NCBI GenBank assembly: GCA_036675035.1
Contig: JAKFFO010000071.1
Coordinates: forward strand, 15,558 to 79,557
DNA length: 64,000 nucleotides
Direction: 5' to 3'
Origin: MESE01 sp036675035
Lineage (GTDB): Bacteria; Pseudomonadota; Gammaproteobacteria; Burkholderiales; Burkholderiaceae_D
This document shows, one piece after another, positions 57,173 to 64,000 of the stretch. The position numbers were made by a program, and so were the translations under genes. The notes under the pieces are model-generated. The model was not told the origin of the DNA. It was given only the letters and a program-made list of their open reading frames with translations, and searched no databases. Within the stretch, counting starts at the first letter, position 1. Each line of letters opens with the position of its first letter.

Positions 57173-57203
57173 AAAAAAGGGCGAAGCAACCGCTACGCCC
57201 TTT
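57173..57203 (-). terminator. Intercistronic terminator between TAXI and TRAP genes
   Basis: Minus strand AAAGGGCG ... CGCCCTTT stem with a 12-base loop, followed by T-run (six T including the stem end). It sits after the binding-protein stop and before the permease start; such attenuators keep binding protein in excess over permease. Confidence 0.65.
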
Positions 57204-57252
57204 CGGTGTTTCCTTCGCCGCCATGCTGCAGCCGGGCGGCGCGATGCCAATA

Positions 57253-58224
57253 TTACTTCAGCCAGCCCTTCTCGCGGTAGTAGCGGGCTGCGCCTTCATG
57301 CAGCGGTGCCGACAGGCCGTCCTTGACCATGTTCTCGGGCTTGAGATTGGCCAGCGCCGGATGCAATTTCTTGAACTCTTCGAAATTGTCGAACACGGCC
57401 TTGACGACCTGGTACACGCTGTCAGCCGGCACCTTGGACGATGTGACGATGGTAGCCAGTACACCGTAGGTGTTGGTCGGCTGCGGATTGTTCGGATACA
57501 GACCGCCCGGAATGGTGGCTTTGGCATAGTACGGCTTGTCGGCAACCAGCTTGTCGACCGCCGGTCCGGTCAGCGATACGAGCTGTGCGCCGCACGATGT
57601 GGTCGGATCCTGGATATTCGCTGACGGGTGGCCGACCGCATAGAAAAAGCCATCGATCTTGCCGTCGCACAGTGCCGGGCCATGCTCATCGGCTTTCAGC
57701 TCGGACGCCAGACCGAAGGCATCCATCGTCCATCCCATGGCTGCCAGCAGTTCTTCCATCGACGCGCGCGTGCCGGAACCCGGATTGCCGACGTTGAAGC
57801 GCTTGCCCTTGAAGTCGGCGAAGTTCTTGATATTGGCTTCTTTGCGAGCCACCACCGTAAACGGTTCCGGATGAACCGAGAACACCGCACGCAGATCACC
57901 AAACGCACCGTCCTTGTACTGCGAGACGCCCTTGATCGCATTGTATTGCACGTCGGACTGGGCAAAGCCGAAATCGAGTTCGCCGGCCCGGATGGTGTTG
58001 ATATTGAAGACCGAGCCGCCGGTCGATTCGACCGAGCAGCGGATGCCGTGCTTGGCACGCTCCTTGTTGACCAGGCGGCAGATCGCACCGCCGGCGGCAT
58101 AGTACACGCCGGTCACGCCACCGGTACCGATGGTCATGAATTTTTGCTGCGCGGCGGCTTGAGGGGCAAACGCCGCCATCAGCGATGTCGCGGCCAAAGC
58201 GACGAGAGGTTTGAAAATGCGCAT
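57253..58224 (-). CDS. TAXI-family TRAP solute-binding protein
   Basis: 323 residues: signal peptide 1-23 (ending AAA-Q) and the TAXI domain beginning KFMTIGTGGVTGVYYAAGGAICRLVN, the hallmark of this branch, with RVGNPGSG-like anion loop (FNVGNPGSGTRASM). It captures a small carboxylate in the periplasm; glutamate, 2-oxoglutarate and unknown acids are reported ligands of the family. Start at MRIFKPLV gives the signal peptide; upstream codons are not used. It lies 39 bases after the aminotransferase. Confidence 0.9.
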   Translation of the reverse strand: MRIFKPLVALAATSLMAAFAPQAAAQQKFMTIGTGGVTGVYYAAGGAICRLVNKERAKHGIRCSVESTGGSVFNINTIRAGELDFGFAQSDVQYNAIKGVSQYKDGAFGDLRAVFSVHPEPFTVVARKEANIKNFADFKGKRFNVGNPGSGTRASMEELLAAMGWTMDAFGLASELKADEHGPALCDGKIDGFFYAVGHPSANIQDPTTSCGAQLVSLTGPAVDKLVADKPYYAKATIPGGLYPNNPQPTNTYGVLATIVTSSKVPADSVYQVVKAVFDNFEEFKKLHPALANLKPENMVKDGLSAPLHEGAARYYREKGWLK

Positions 58225-58263
58225 ATCTCTATTCTCCATTTTTATTAAAACAAGAAACAACGA

Positions 58264-59595
58264 TCAAACTACGACAGGCAAAACTTCCCGAATGGCGCGC
58301 GCCACTCCGTCGGCCAATTCTTCCATCTGATCGGCGGTCAGCGTGAACGGCGGAGCAAGCAATATATGATCGCCAATTTCGCCGTCGATGGTACCACCCA
58401 TCGGATAGCAAAGCAGCCCCTTTGCCATCGCAGCGCTCTTGATTCTCGCGTGCGTACGCAGCGCAGGGTCCAGCGGCTTTTTGGTATTGCGATCCGCCAC
58501 CAGTTCGATCCCGCGAAACAGTCCGCGACCGCGAATATCGCCTACGTTGGGGTGACCATCAAGCTTCTGGCGCAGCATCCGGTCAAGCTGCTCGCCCAGC
58601 GACATCACGCGCGCCAGCAAGCCTTCCTCGCGAATCACGCGCTGTACCGCAAGCGCCGCGGCGCAAGCAACCGGGTGCCCAAGATAAGTATGCCCGTGCT
58701 GAAAAAACCCCGATCCTTCGCGAATAGCCTCGACGATACGCTGGTTGACCAGTACCGCGCCAATCGGCTGATATCCGGCGCCCAGACCTTTTGCGATTAC
58801 TTCGATGTCCGGTATGACGCCCTCTTGCTCACAGGCATGAAGAGTGCCGGTCCGACCCATTCCACACATTACTTCGTCCAAAATCAGCAATACCTGATGA
58901 CGGTCACATATTTCACGAATACGCCGGAAGTAACCGGGTACAGCGGGAACGGCGCCCATTGTCGCGCCCACTACCGGCTCGGCAATGAACGCCGCCACTT
59001 TATCCGCACCGAGGCGCTGGATTTCGGCTTCAAGCGTGTCAGCCATGCGCAACCCATACGCCTCCGCTGTCTCGTCCTGATGCTGTCCGCGATACGCGTA
59101 ACACTCCGGTATATGGCTCATTTCAGGCAGCAACGCGGCAAACTGCCTGCGCCGCCAGCGGTTGCCGCCAGCCGCCAGCGCGCCGATCGTATTGCCGTGA
59201 TAGCTCTGCCAGCGCGCAATGATATGGCTCTTTTCCGGCTTTCCGATTTCGCCAAAATACTGCACCGCCATTTTGAGCGCCGCTTCCACACCTTCCGATC
59301 CGCCCGACACAAAGTAGACATGCGACAAGCCGTCCGGCGCATGCGCTATCAAATCATCGGCCAGCATTTCTGCCGGTTCGCTGGTAAAGAAAGACGTGTG
59401 CGCATACTCCAGGCGGGATACCTGTTCACGCACGGCTTCGACAATCGCCGGGTGGCCGTGGCCCAGGCAGGAAACGGCCGCGCCGCCCGATCCATCGAGG
59501 TAACGCCGGCCCTGCTGATCAATCAGATATGGCCCGTCACTGCCCACCGCAACCGGATAGGATTGACGTAGATGCCGATGAAATACATGGCTCAT
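58264..59595 (-). CDS. Class III PLP-dependent aminotransferase
   Basis: 443-residue fold-type I aminotransferase of the acetylornithine/omega-amino acid group. PLP lysine K269 (EVIAKGLGAGYQP) and the ring-nitrogen aspartate D240 (ILDEVMCG) are present, as is the phosphate-binding SGGSEGVEAALK. Substrate unknown; pairing with glutamate dehydrogenase suggests that amino groups are collected on glutamate. It starts 24 bases after the gdhA stop. Part of the cluster with TAXI-TRAP and glycerate kinase. Confidence 0.88.
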   Translation of the reverse strand: MSHVFHRHLRQSYPVAVGSDGPYLIDQQGRRYLDGSGGAAVSCLGHGHPAIVEAVREQVSRLEYAHTSFFTSEPAEMLADDLIAHAPDGLSHVYFVSGGSEGVEAALKMAVQYFGEIGKPEKSHIIARWQSYHGNTIGALAAGGNRWRRRQFAALLPEMSHIPECYAYRGQHQDETAEAYGLRMADTLEAEIQRLGADKVAAFIAEPVVGATMGAVPAVPGYFRRIREICDRHQVLLILDEVMCGMGRTGTLHACEQEGVIPDIEVIAKGLGAGYQPIGAVLVNQRIVEAIREGSGFFQHGHTYLGHPVACAAALAVQRVIREEGLLARVMSLGEQLDRMLRQKLDGHPNVGDIRGRGLFRGIELVADRNTKKPLDPALRTHARIKSAAMAKGLLCYPMGGTIDGEIGDHILLAPPFTLTADQMEELADGVARAIREVLPVVV

Positions 59596-59619
59596 ATTAG
59601 TAAATATGCTTTCTATTGT

Positions 59620-60906
59620 TCAAGGATACAATCCGCGCATTTCGCGTGCCTGCAGCACCCGGGTACAGCCGGCAATGAAGGCGGCGGTCCGCAGCGAGAC
59701 CTTCTTCTCGTCGGCCAGCTGCCACACCGCGCCGAACGCTTCGCGCATGATACGCGTCAGCCGCAGATTGATTTCATCTTCGGTCCAGAAAAAACTCGAG
59801 AAATCCTGGACCCATTCGAAATAACTGACCGTCACGCCGCCGGCATTGGCAATCACGTCGGGTACGATCAGCACGCCCTTGTCGTGCAGGATGTCGTCAG
59901 CCGCCGGAGTGGTCGGCCCGTTGGCGCCTTCGAGGATGATCCTGGCGCGGATCCGGTGTGCATTGCTGTCATTGATTTGCTGTTCCAGTGCGGCCGGGAT
60001 CAGGATATCGCAGTCGATGTCCCAGAACTGGGCCCGGTCCTTGATTTCTTGTGCGTGGGTAAAGCCGGCCACGCTGCCATGGGCGGCGACATGCGCGTGC
60101 AGCGCGGCAATGTCCAGGCCGGCGTCGTTGGCCACCGTGCCTTGATGATCTTGCACTGCAATAATACGGGCACCGGCCTCGGCAAACAGGCGGGCGGCGA
60201 TGCCGCCGACGTTGCCGAAGCCCTGGACCGCGATGCGCGCGCCTTTGAGGTCGATGCCCTTGCGGCTGGCGGCTTCGCAGCCGACCACGAACACGCCGCG
60301 GCCGGTGGCTTCATGGCGGCCCAGGCTGCCGCCCAGCGAGATCGGCTTGCCGGTTACGACACCGGACGCCGTGCTGCCCTGGTTCATCGAATAGGTATCC
60401 ATCATCCAGGCCATGATTTGCTCGTTGGTATTGACGTCGGGGGCCGGAATATCCTTGGTGGGTCCGATGATGATGTTGATTTCGCTGGTGTAGCGGCGGG
60501 TCATGCGTTGCAACTCACCCGGCGACAGCGTTTTCGGGTCGACCCGGATGCCGCCCTTGGCGCCGCCGTAGGGGACGTTGACGGCTGCGTTCTTGACAGT
60601 CATCCAGGCGGAGAGTGCCATGACCTCGGACAATGTGACATCCTGGTGGAAGCGCACGCCGCCCTTGCCGGGGCCGCGCGAGGTATTGTGCTGGACGCGG
60701 TAGCCTTCGTAGTGGGCGATGGTGCCATCGTCGCGTTCGATCGGGACATCGACGATGAGGATGCGCTTGGGGCGCTTGAGGGTCTCGACCCAGCGTGCCA
60801 GCGTACCGAGATAAGGGGTGACGCGGTCGATCTGCTCCAGGTAGACGCCCCAGGGGCCGATGCCGGACGGGGTTAGGTAGGACGGAATCTGGTGTGATGG
60901 CTGCAT
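59620..60906 (-). CDS. gdhA: Glutamate dehydrogenase (Glu/Leu/Phe/Val family)
   Basis: 428 residues. The catalytic lysine lies in the GGAKGGIRVDP loop and the substrate loop in RGPGKGGVRFH; the dinucleotide site is VQGFGNVGG. Length and sequence fit the hexameric short-chain enzyme; coenzyme preference is not clear. It interconverts glutamate and 2-oxoglutarate plus ammonia. First gene of the leftward six-gene cluster, where it would regenerate the amino acceptor for the aminotransferase. Confidence 0.9.
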   Translation of the reverse strand: MQPSHQIPSYLTPSGIGPWGVYLEQIDRVTPYLGTLARWVETLKRPKRILIVDVPIERDDGTIAHYEGYRVQHNTSRGPGKGGVRFHQDVTLSEVMALSAWMTVKNAAVNVPYGGAKGGIRVDPKTLSPGELQRMTRRYTSEINIIIGPTKDIPAPDVNTNEQIMAWMMDTYSMNQGSTASGVVTGKPISLGGSLGRHEATGRGVFVVGCEAASRKGIDLKGARIAVQGFGNVGGIAARLFAEAGARIIAVQDHQGTVANDAGLDIAALHAHVAAHGSVAGFTHAQEIKDRAQFWDIDCDILIPAALEQQINDSNAHRIRARIILEGANGPTTPAADDILHDKGVLIVPDVIANAGGVTVSYFEWVQDFSSFFWTEDEINLRLTRIMREAFGAVWQLADEKKVSLRTAAFIAGCTRVLQAREMRGLYP

Positions 60907-61068
60907 ATAAATCCTGTTCCCGGAATTTTCAGATACGCCTTTTTCTTAACACGAGCGTAATGTACTCAACCGATATATGCAATGCGTTACCGCCAAAGCC
61001 GGGTTTTTCTTTTGTTCGGCGATGCACCGCAAAGAATTTAACCGACAGCGCATTCGCTCTACTCGGTT

Positions 61069-62928
61069 TTACGCCGACGCAGAATTCGCATCGAGCCGAG
61101 CGGGCAAAGGCGATCCGGGCGCGCCCTCTTGCTTCGCCTGTTGCCTCCTCCACATTTGCGCATAGGCACCATTGGCCCCCAGCAATTGAAGATGCGTTCC
61201 TCGCTCGACAATGCGCCCATGTTCAAGCACAAGAATCTGTTCGGCATCTGCGATTGTCGACAGCCTGTGCGCGATCATCAGCGTAGTCCGGTCCTGTGCA
61301 ATTTCCTTCAATTTAGCCTGTATCGCCTGCTCGGCCTTTGAATCGAGCGCTGAAGTCGCTTCGTCGAAAATCAGAATCGCCGGATCCTTCAACAGCGTCC
61401 GCGCAATCGCGACGCGTTGCTTTTCTCCGCCCGACAGCTTCAGGCCACGCTCGCCGACCGGCGTTGCGTAACCCTCCGGCAAAGTTTCGATAAAATCGTG
61501 GATCGATGCAGCTTGGGCTGCCGCGACAATTTCATCCCTGGTGGCGCCGGGCTTTCCATAAGCGATGTTGTATTCGATCGTATCGTTGAATAGCACAGTA
61601 TCCTGCGGGACAATACCGATCGCACTCCGCAACGAAGCCTGCGTAACATCGCGCAAATCCTGACCGTCGATCGTAATGCTGCCGGAATCGACGTCATAAA
61701 AGCGAAACAACAGGCGGGACAAGGTTGATTTTCCCGATCCGCTGTGGCCGACTACCGCCGTAGTGGTTCCGGCCGGGATCGTAAAATCCACATCAAATAA
61801 AATCTGTCGCTTGCTTTCATAGCTGAAATTAACCTTCGAAAATCGCACGTCTGCGCCTTTCACTTCCAAAGGCCGGCCATTCGGGACATCGGCAATCTCG
61901 CGGTGCTGGTCCAGAAGTGAAAATAACCGTTCCATGTCGGCCATGCTCTGCTTGATCTCGCGATAAATCACGCCCAAGAAATTGAGCGGTATGTATAGTT
62001 GAATCATGAACGCATTGACCAGCACCAGATCGCCCAGAGTCATTGTTCCTGCGATCACGCCTTGGGTTGCGCGCCACAGAATCAGCGTAACCGCAGCCGC
62101 GATAATCATCGACTGCCCGGTGTTCAATACCGACAATGAAGTTTGCGATTTGACTGCAGCACTTTCATAATGCTGCAGGCCCTGATCGTACCGACGCGCT
62201 TCGTAATCCTCATTTCCGAAATACTTGACCGTCTCGTAGTTGATCAGAGAATCGATTGCCTTGACGTTGGCCTTTGAATCCAGATCGTTCATGGTGCGGC
62301 GAAAATGGGTGCGCCACTCGGTCACCAGCACCGTGAATGTGATGTAGAACGCCAATGCGCCAGCGGTGATGACGGAAAACCAGACATCGTAGTTCAGTGC
62401 GAGATATCCAATCACCAGTGTAATTTCGACCAAGGTGGGCAGGATGCTATACAGCGTGTACGACACGAGCGATGCGATGCCGCGCGTACCACGCTCGATA
62501 TCGCGCGTCATGCCGCCGGTCTGGCGGTTCAAGTGAAAACGCAGCGACAGCGAGTGCAAATGCCGGAACACTTGCAATGCGATCGTGCGCACCGCGCGTT
62601 GTGTCACTTTGGCGAATACGAACTCTCGCAGCTCCGTGAATAGCGTAGTGGACAGGCGCAGCAAGCCGTACGCAATCAAGATTCCGACTGGAAGAACCAA
62701 TAGCGCCTGCGGGTTGTCTGGTCCGATCGTCATGTGATCGATCAGCTTTTTGAGCACCAGTGGAACGCCGATATTGGCGAGTTTGGCACCGAGCAAAAAT
62801 ACCAGCGCCAGCATTACCCGCCATTTGTAGGTCCATAGATACGGAAACAGGGTTTTCAGTGCGGCCCAGTCGTTGCGGGTACTTTGATTGGCCGGCGGTT
62901 CGGTGGATGATGCGGTATGGCGGCGCAT
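61069..62928 (-). CDS. ABC half-transporter of the Atm1/HMT type
   Basis: 619 residues: an N-terminal six-helix exporter domain (about 36-320) and an ATPase domain (about 360-595) with Walker A GHSGSGKST (394-402), signature LSGGEKQ (498-504) and Walker B ILIFDEATS. The exporter-domain segment INYETVKYFGNE is typical of the Atm1 family, which exports glutathione-linked persulfides or metal conjugates. Functions as a homodimer. Monocistronic; divergent from the thioesterase gene. Confidence 0.9.
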   Translation of the reverse strand: MRRHTASSTEPPANQSTRNDWAALKTLFPYLWTYKWRVMLALVFLLGAKLANIGVPLVLKKLIDHMTIGPDNPQALLVLPVGILIAYGLLRLSTTLFTELREFVFAKVTQRAVRTIALQVFRHLHSLSLRFHLNRQTGGMTRDIERGTRGIASLVSYTLYSILPTLVEITLVIGYLALNYDVWFSVITAGALAFYITFTVLVTEWRTHFRRTMNDLDSKANVKAIDSLINYETVKYFGNEDYEARRYDQGLQHYESAAVKSQTSLSVLNTGQSMIIAAAVTLILWRATQGVIAGTMTLGDLVLVNAFMIQLYIPLNFLGVIYREIKQSMADMERLFSLLDQHREIADVPNGRPLEVKGADVRFSKVNFSYESKRQILFDVDFTIPAGTTTAVVGHSGSGKSTLSRLLFRFYDVDSGSITIDGQDLRDVTQASLRSAIGIVPQDTVLFNDTIEYNIAYGKPGATRDEIVAAAQAASIHDFIETLPEGYATPVGERGLKLSGGEKQRVAIARTLLKDPAILIFDEATSALDSKAEQAIQAKLKEIAQDRTTLMIAHRLSTIADAEQILVLEHGRIVERGTHLQLLGANGAYAQMWRRQQAKQEGAPGSPLPARLDANSASA

Positions 62929-63009
62929 GGGAAAGAGGATCGAATCAGAATGGTTTATGCTTCAGCTCTGCGATTGTAGCGGTTTAACAAAATCCAGGAG
63001 GGCTTGAGA

Positions 63010-63423
63010 ATGAAAGAATTGGATACCCAGCACCATAGCTGCCTGCCGGATGGAATGCCGGAACTGCGCGTAATGCCGATGCCTGCAGACGCCAACGTTC
63101 ACGGCGACGTATTCGGCGGCTGGATCATGGCACAGGTTGATATTGCAGGATCCTTGCCTGCGGTACGCCGCGCCAATGGCAGGGTCGCCACCATTGCGGT
63201 CAATTCATTTGTTTTCAAGCACCCGGTATTTGTCGGAGATCTGTTGTCGTTCTATGCGAACATTGTGAAAATCGGCAATACATCGATCACGGTCAACGTG
63301 GAAGTTTATGCGGAGCGCAATCGCTTGCAGGCAGAGACGGTGAAGGTGACGGAGGCGACACTTACCTATGTCGCAACCGGAGAGGATCGCAAGCCGCGCC
63401 AGCTACCCTCATTGAACGTATAG
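63010..63423 (+). CDS. Acyl-CoA thioesterase, YciA type
   Basis: 137-residue single hot-dog-fold thioesterase. The family motif GDVFGGWIMAQVDIAGSL contains the catalytic Asp, and the VNSFVFKHPV strand follows. YciA enzymes hydrolyse a broad range of acyl-CoAs. ATG chosen because GGAGG lies eight bases upstream; an in-frame TTG two codons earlier is inferior. Convergent with the fadD-like gene. Confidence 0.9.
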   Translation: MKELDTQHHSCLPDGMPELRVMPMPADANVHGDVFGGWIMAQVDIAGSLPAVRRANGRVATIAVNSFVFKHPVFVGDLLSFYANIVKIGNTSITVNVEVYAERNRLQAETVKVTEATLTYVATGEDRKPRQLPSLNV

Positions 63424-63482
63424 CGCGCTTTAACAGGTTTTCAGCCCACATAACTTCGGCACGATATCGAAGCGGCGACAAA

Positions 63483-63509
63483 AAAATCGCCCGGCTGGCG
63501 GGCGATTTT
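63483..63509. terminator. Bidirectional terminator
   Basis: AAAATCGCCCG and CGGGCGATTTT with a GCTGG loop and flanking A/T runs, between the thioesterase gene and the fadD-like gene. Confidence 0.85.
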
Positions 63510-63529
63510 TCATTAGCTGGCGAAATGAC

Positions 63530-64000
63530 TCAGGCTGCTTTCTTTTCGTCGCGCAATTCACGGCGCAGAATTTTACCGACATTCGTCTTCGGCAGATCAT
63601 CGCGGAACTCAATATACTTCGGTTTTTTGTATCCGGTGAACTGCTCCTTGCAGTAATCCATCAACTGTTCGACCGTCAACGACGGATCCCTGCGAACGAC
63701 AAACAGTTTGACGGCTTCACCCGAATTCTCATCCGGCACTCCGATGCATGCACATTCGAGTACGCCCGGATGCATCGCCACCACCGCCTCGATTTCGTTC
63801 GGATAGACATTAAATCCAGACACCAGGATCATGTCTTTCTTGCGATCGACGATCTTCACGAATCCATCTTGGTTCATGATGCCAATATCGCCGGATTTGA
63901 AGAATCCGTCCGGCGTCATTACTTTTGCCGTCTCGTCGGGCCGATTCCAGTAGCCGGCCATTACTTGGGGGCCGCGAATCGCAATTTCACCCGGCTGCCC
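63530..64000 (-). CDS. fadD: Long-chain fatty-acid-CoA ligase, 3' part (cut by window end)
   Basis: The C-terminal 156 residues of an AMP-binding acyl-CoA ligase; the reading frame runs off the window, so the start is missing. It contains the hinge aspartate and C-terminal subdomain motifs (GDIGIMNQDGFVKIVDRKKDMILVSG, then NVYPNEIEAVV) and the adenylation lysine in KTNVGKILRREL. Closest in character to FadD. It activates fatty acids for beta-oxidation or lipid synthesis; the adjacent thioesterase does the reverse reaction. Confidence 0.88.
   Translation of the reverse strand, partial: GQPGEIAIRGPQVMAGYWNRPDETAKVMTPDGFFKSGDIGIMNQDGFVKIVDRKKDMILVSGFNVYPNEIEAVVAMHPGVLECACIGVPDENSGEAVKLFVVRRDPSLTVEQLMDYCKEQFTGYKKPKYIEFRDDLPKTNVGKILRRELRDEKKAA

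Overview
The window reads as a stretch of housekeeping chromosome from a betaproteobacterium of the order Burkholderiales, most probably family Oxalobacteraceae (Herminiimonas/Herbaspirillum-like). This rests on protein families and gene orders typical of that group: argC / DUF6776 / bactofilin / erpA, dusB-fis-purH-ruvC-ruvA-ruvB, DUF2782-thrB-BPSS1780 family, coq7 beside an OmpC/Omp32-type porin, and pyrC-DUF3025. Base composition looks mid-50s % G+C. I see no prophage, integrase, transposase, CRISPR array, rRNA or tRNA gene.

Layout. 0-3.3 kb: a leftward operon of a CHASE2 adenylate cyclase, an SH3-domain periplasmic protein and an M48 metalloprotease. 3.7-6.6 kb: rightward Rieske oxygenase, DMT exporter and sulfurtransferase. 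6.7-10 kb: a membrane GGDEF protein, a ZIP metal transporter and a Tat-exported dienelactone hydrolase. 10.2-18.4 kb: polA, a LOG-family protein, DUF2782, thrB, a BPSS1780 membrane protein and uvrD. 18.6-20.7 kb: a dapA-like gene behind a long structured leader, then mgtC. 20.7-25.7 kb: the thiamine operon thiC-thiS-[decayed insert]-thiG-thiD-thiE behind a TPP riboswitch. 25.8-30 kb: valS, DUF2147 and a FAH-type hydratase. 30.3-36.3 kb: ruvB, ruvA, ruvC, purH, fis and dusB. 36.4-45 kb: a degenerate GGDEF protein, a histidine phosphatase, a PEBP protein, dtd-tyrS, an M23 peptidase with anmK (cell-wall growth and recycling), erpA, bactofilin and DUF6776. 45-51.3 kb: argC, rpsI-rplM, an anti-Shine-Dalgarno small-RNA candidate, OsmC, coq7 and a porin. 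50.5-52.4 kb: DUF3025 and pyrC. 52.6-60.9 kb: a six-gene leftward cluster (gdhA, aminotransferase, TAXI-type TRAP transporter, racemase-like enzyme, glycerate kinase) that looks like an uptake and catabolism module for an unidentified amino or hydroxy acid. 61-64 kb: an Atm1-type ABC exporter, a YciA-type thioesterase and the 3' part of a fadD-like ligase cut by the window end.

The least ordinary items are mostly non-coding: (i) a ~107-nt RNA candidate upstream of rplM with a double CCUCC (anti-SD) linker between two hairpins and its own promoter and terminator; (ii) the thiC leader, where one segment can pair either with the 3' side of the TPP aptamer or with the thiC ribosome binding site; (iii) the dapA-like leader, with a 34-codon ORF that ends at a large hairpin with an alternative pairing partner; (iv) a 348-bp element with 39-bp inverted ends holding a decayed DUF559 gene inside the thi operon; (v) a palindrome cluster between ruvA and ruvB. 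The 52.6-60.9 kb cluster is the best candidate for an uncharacterised metabolic system.
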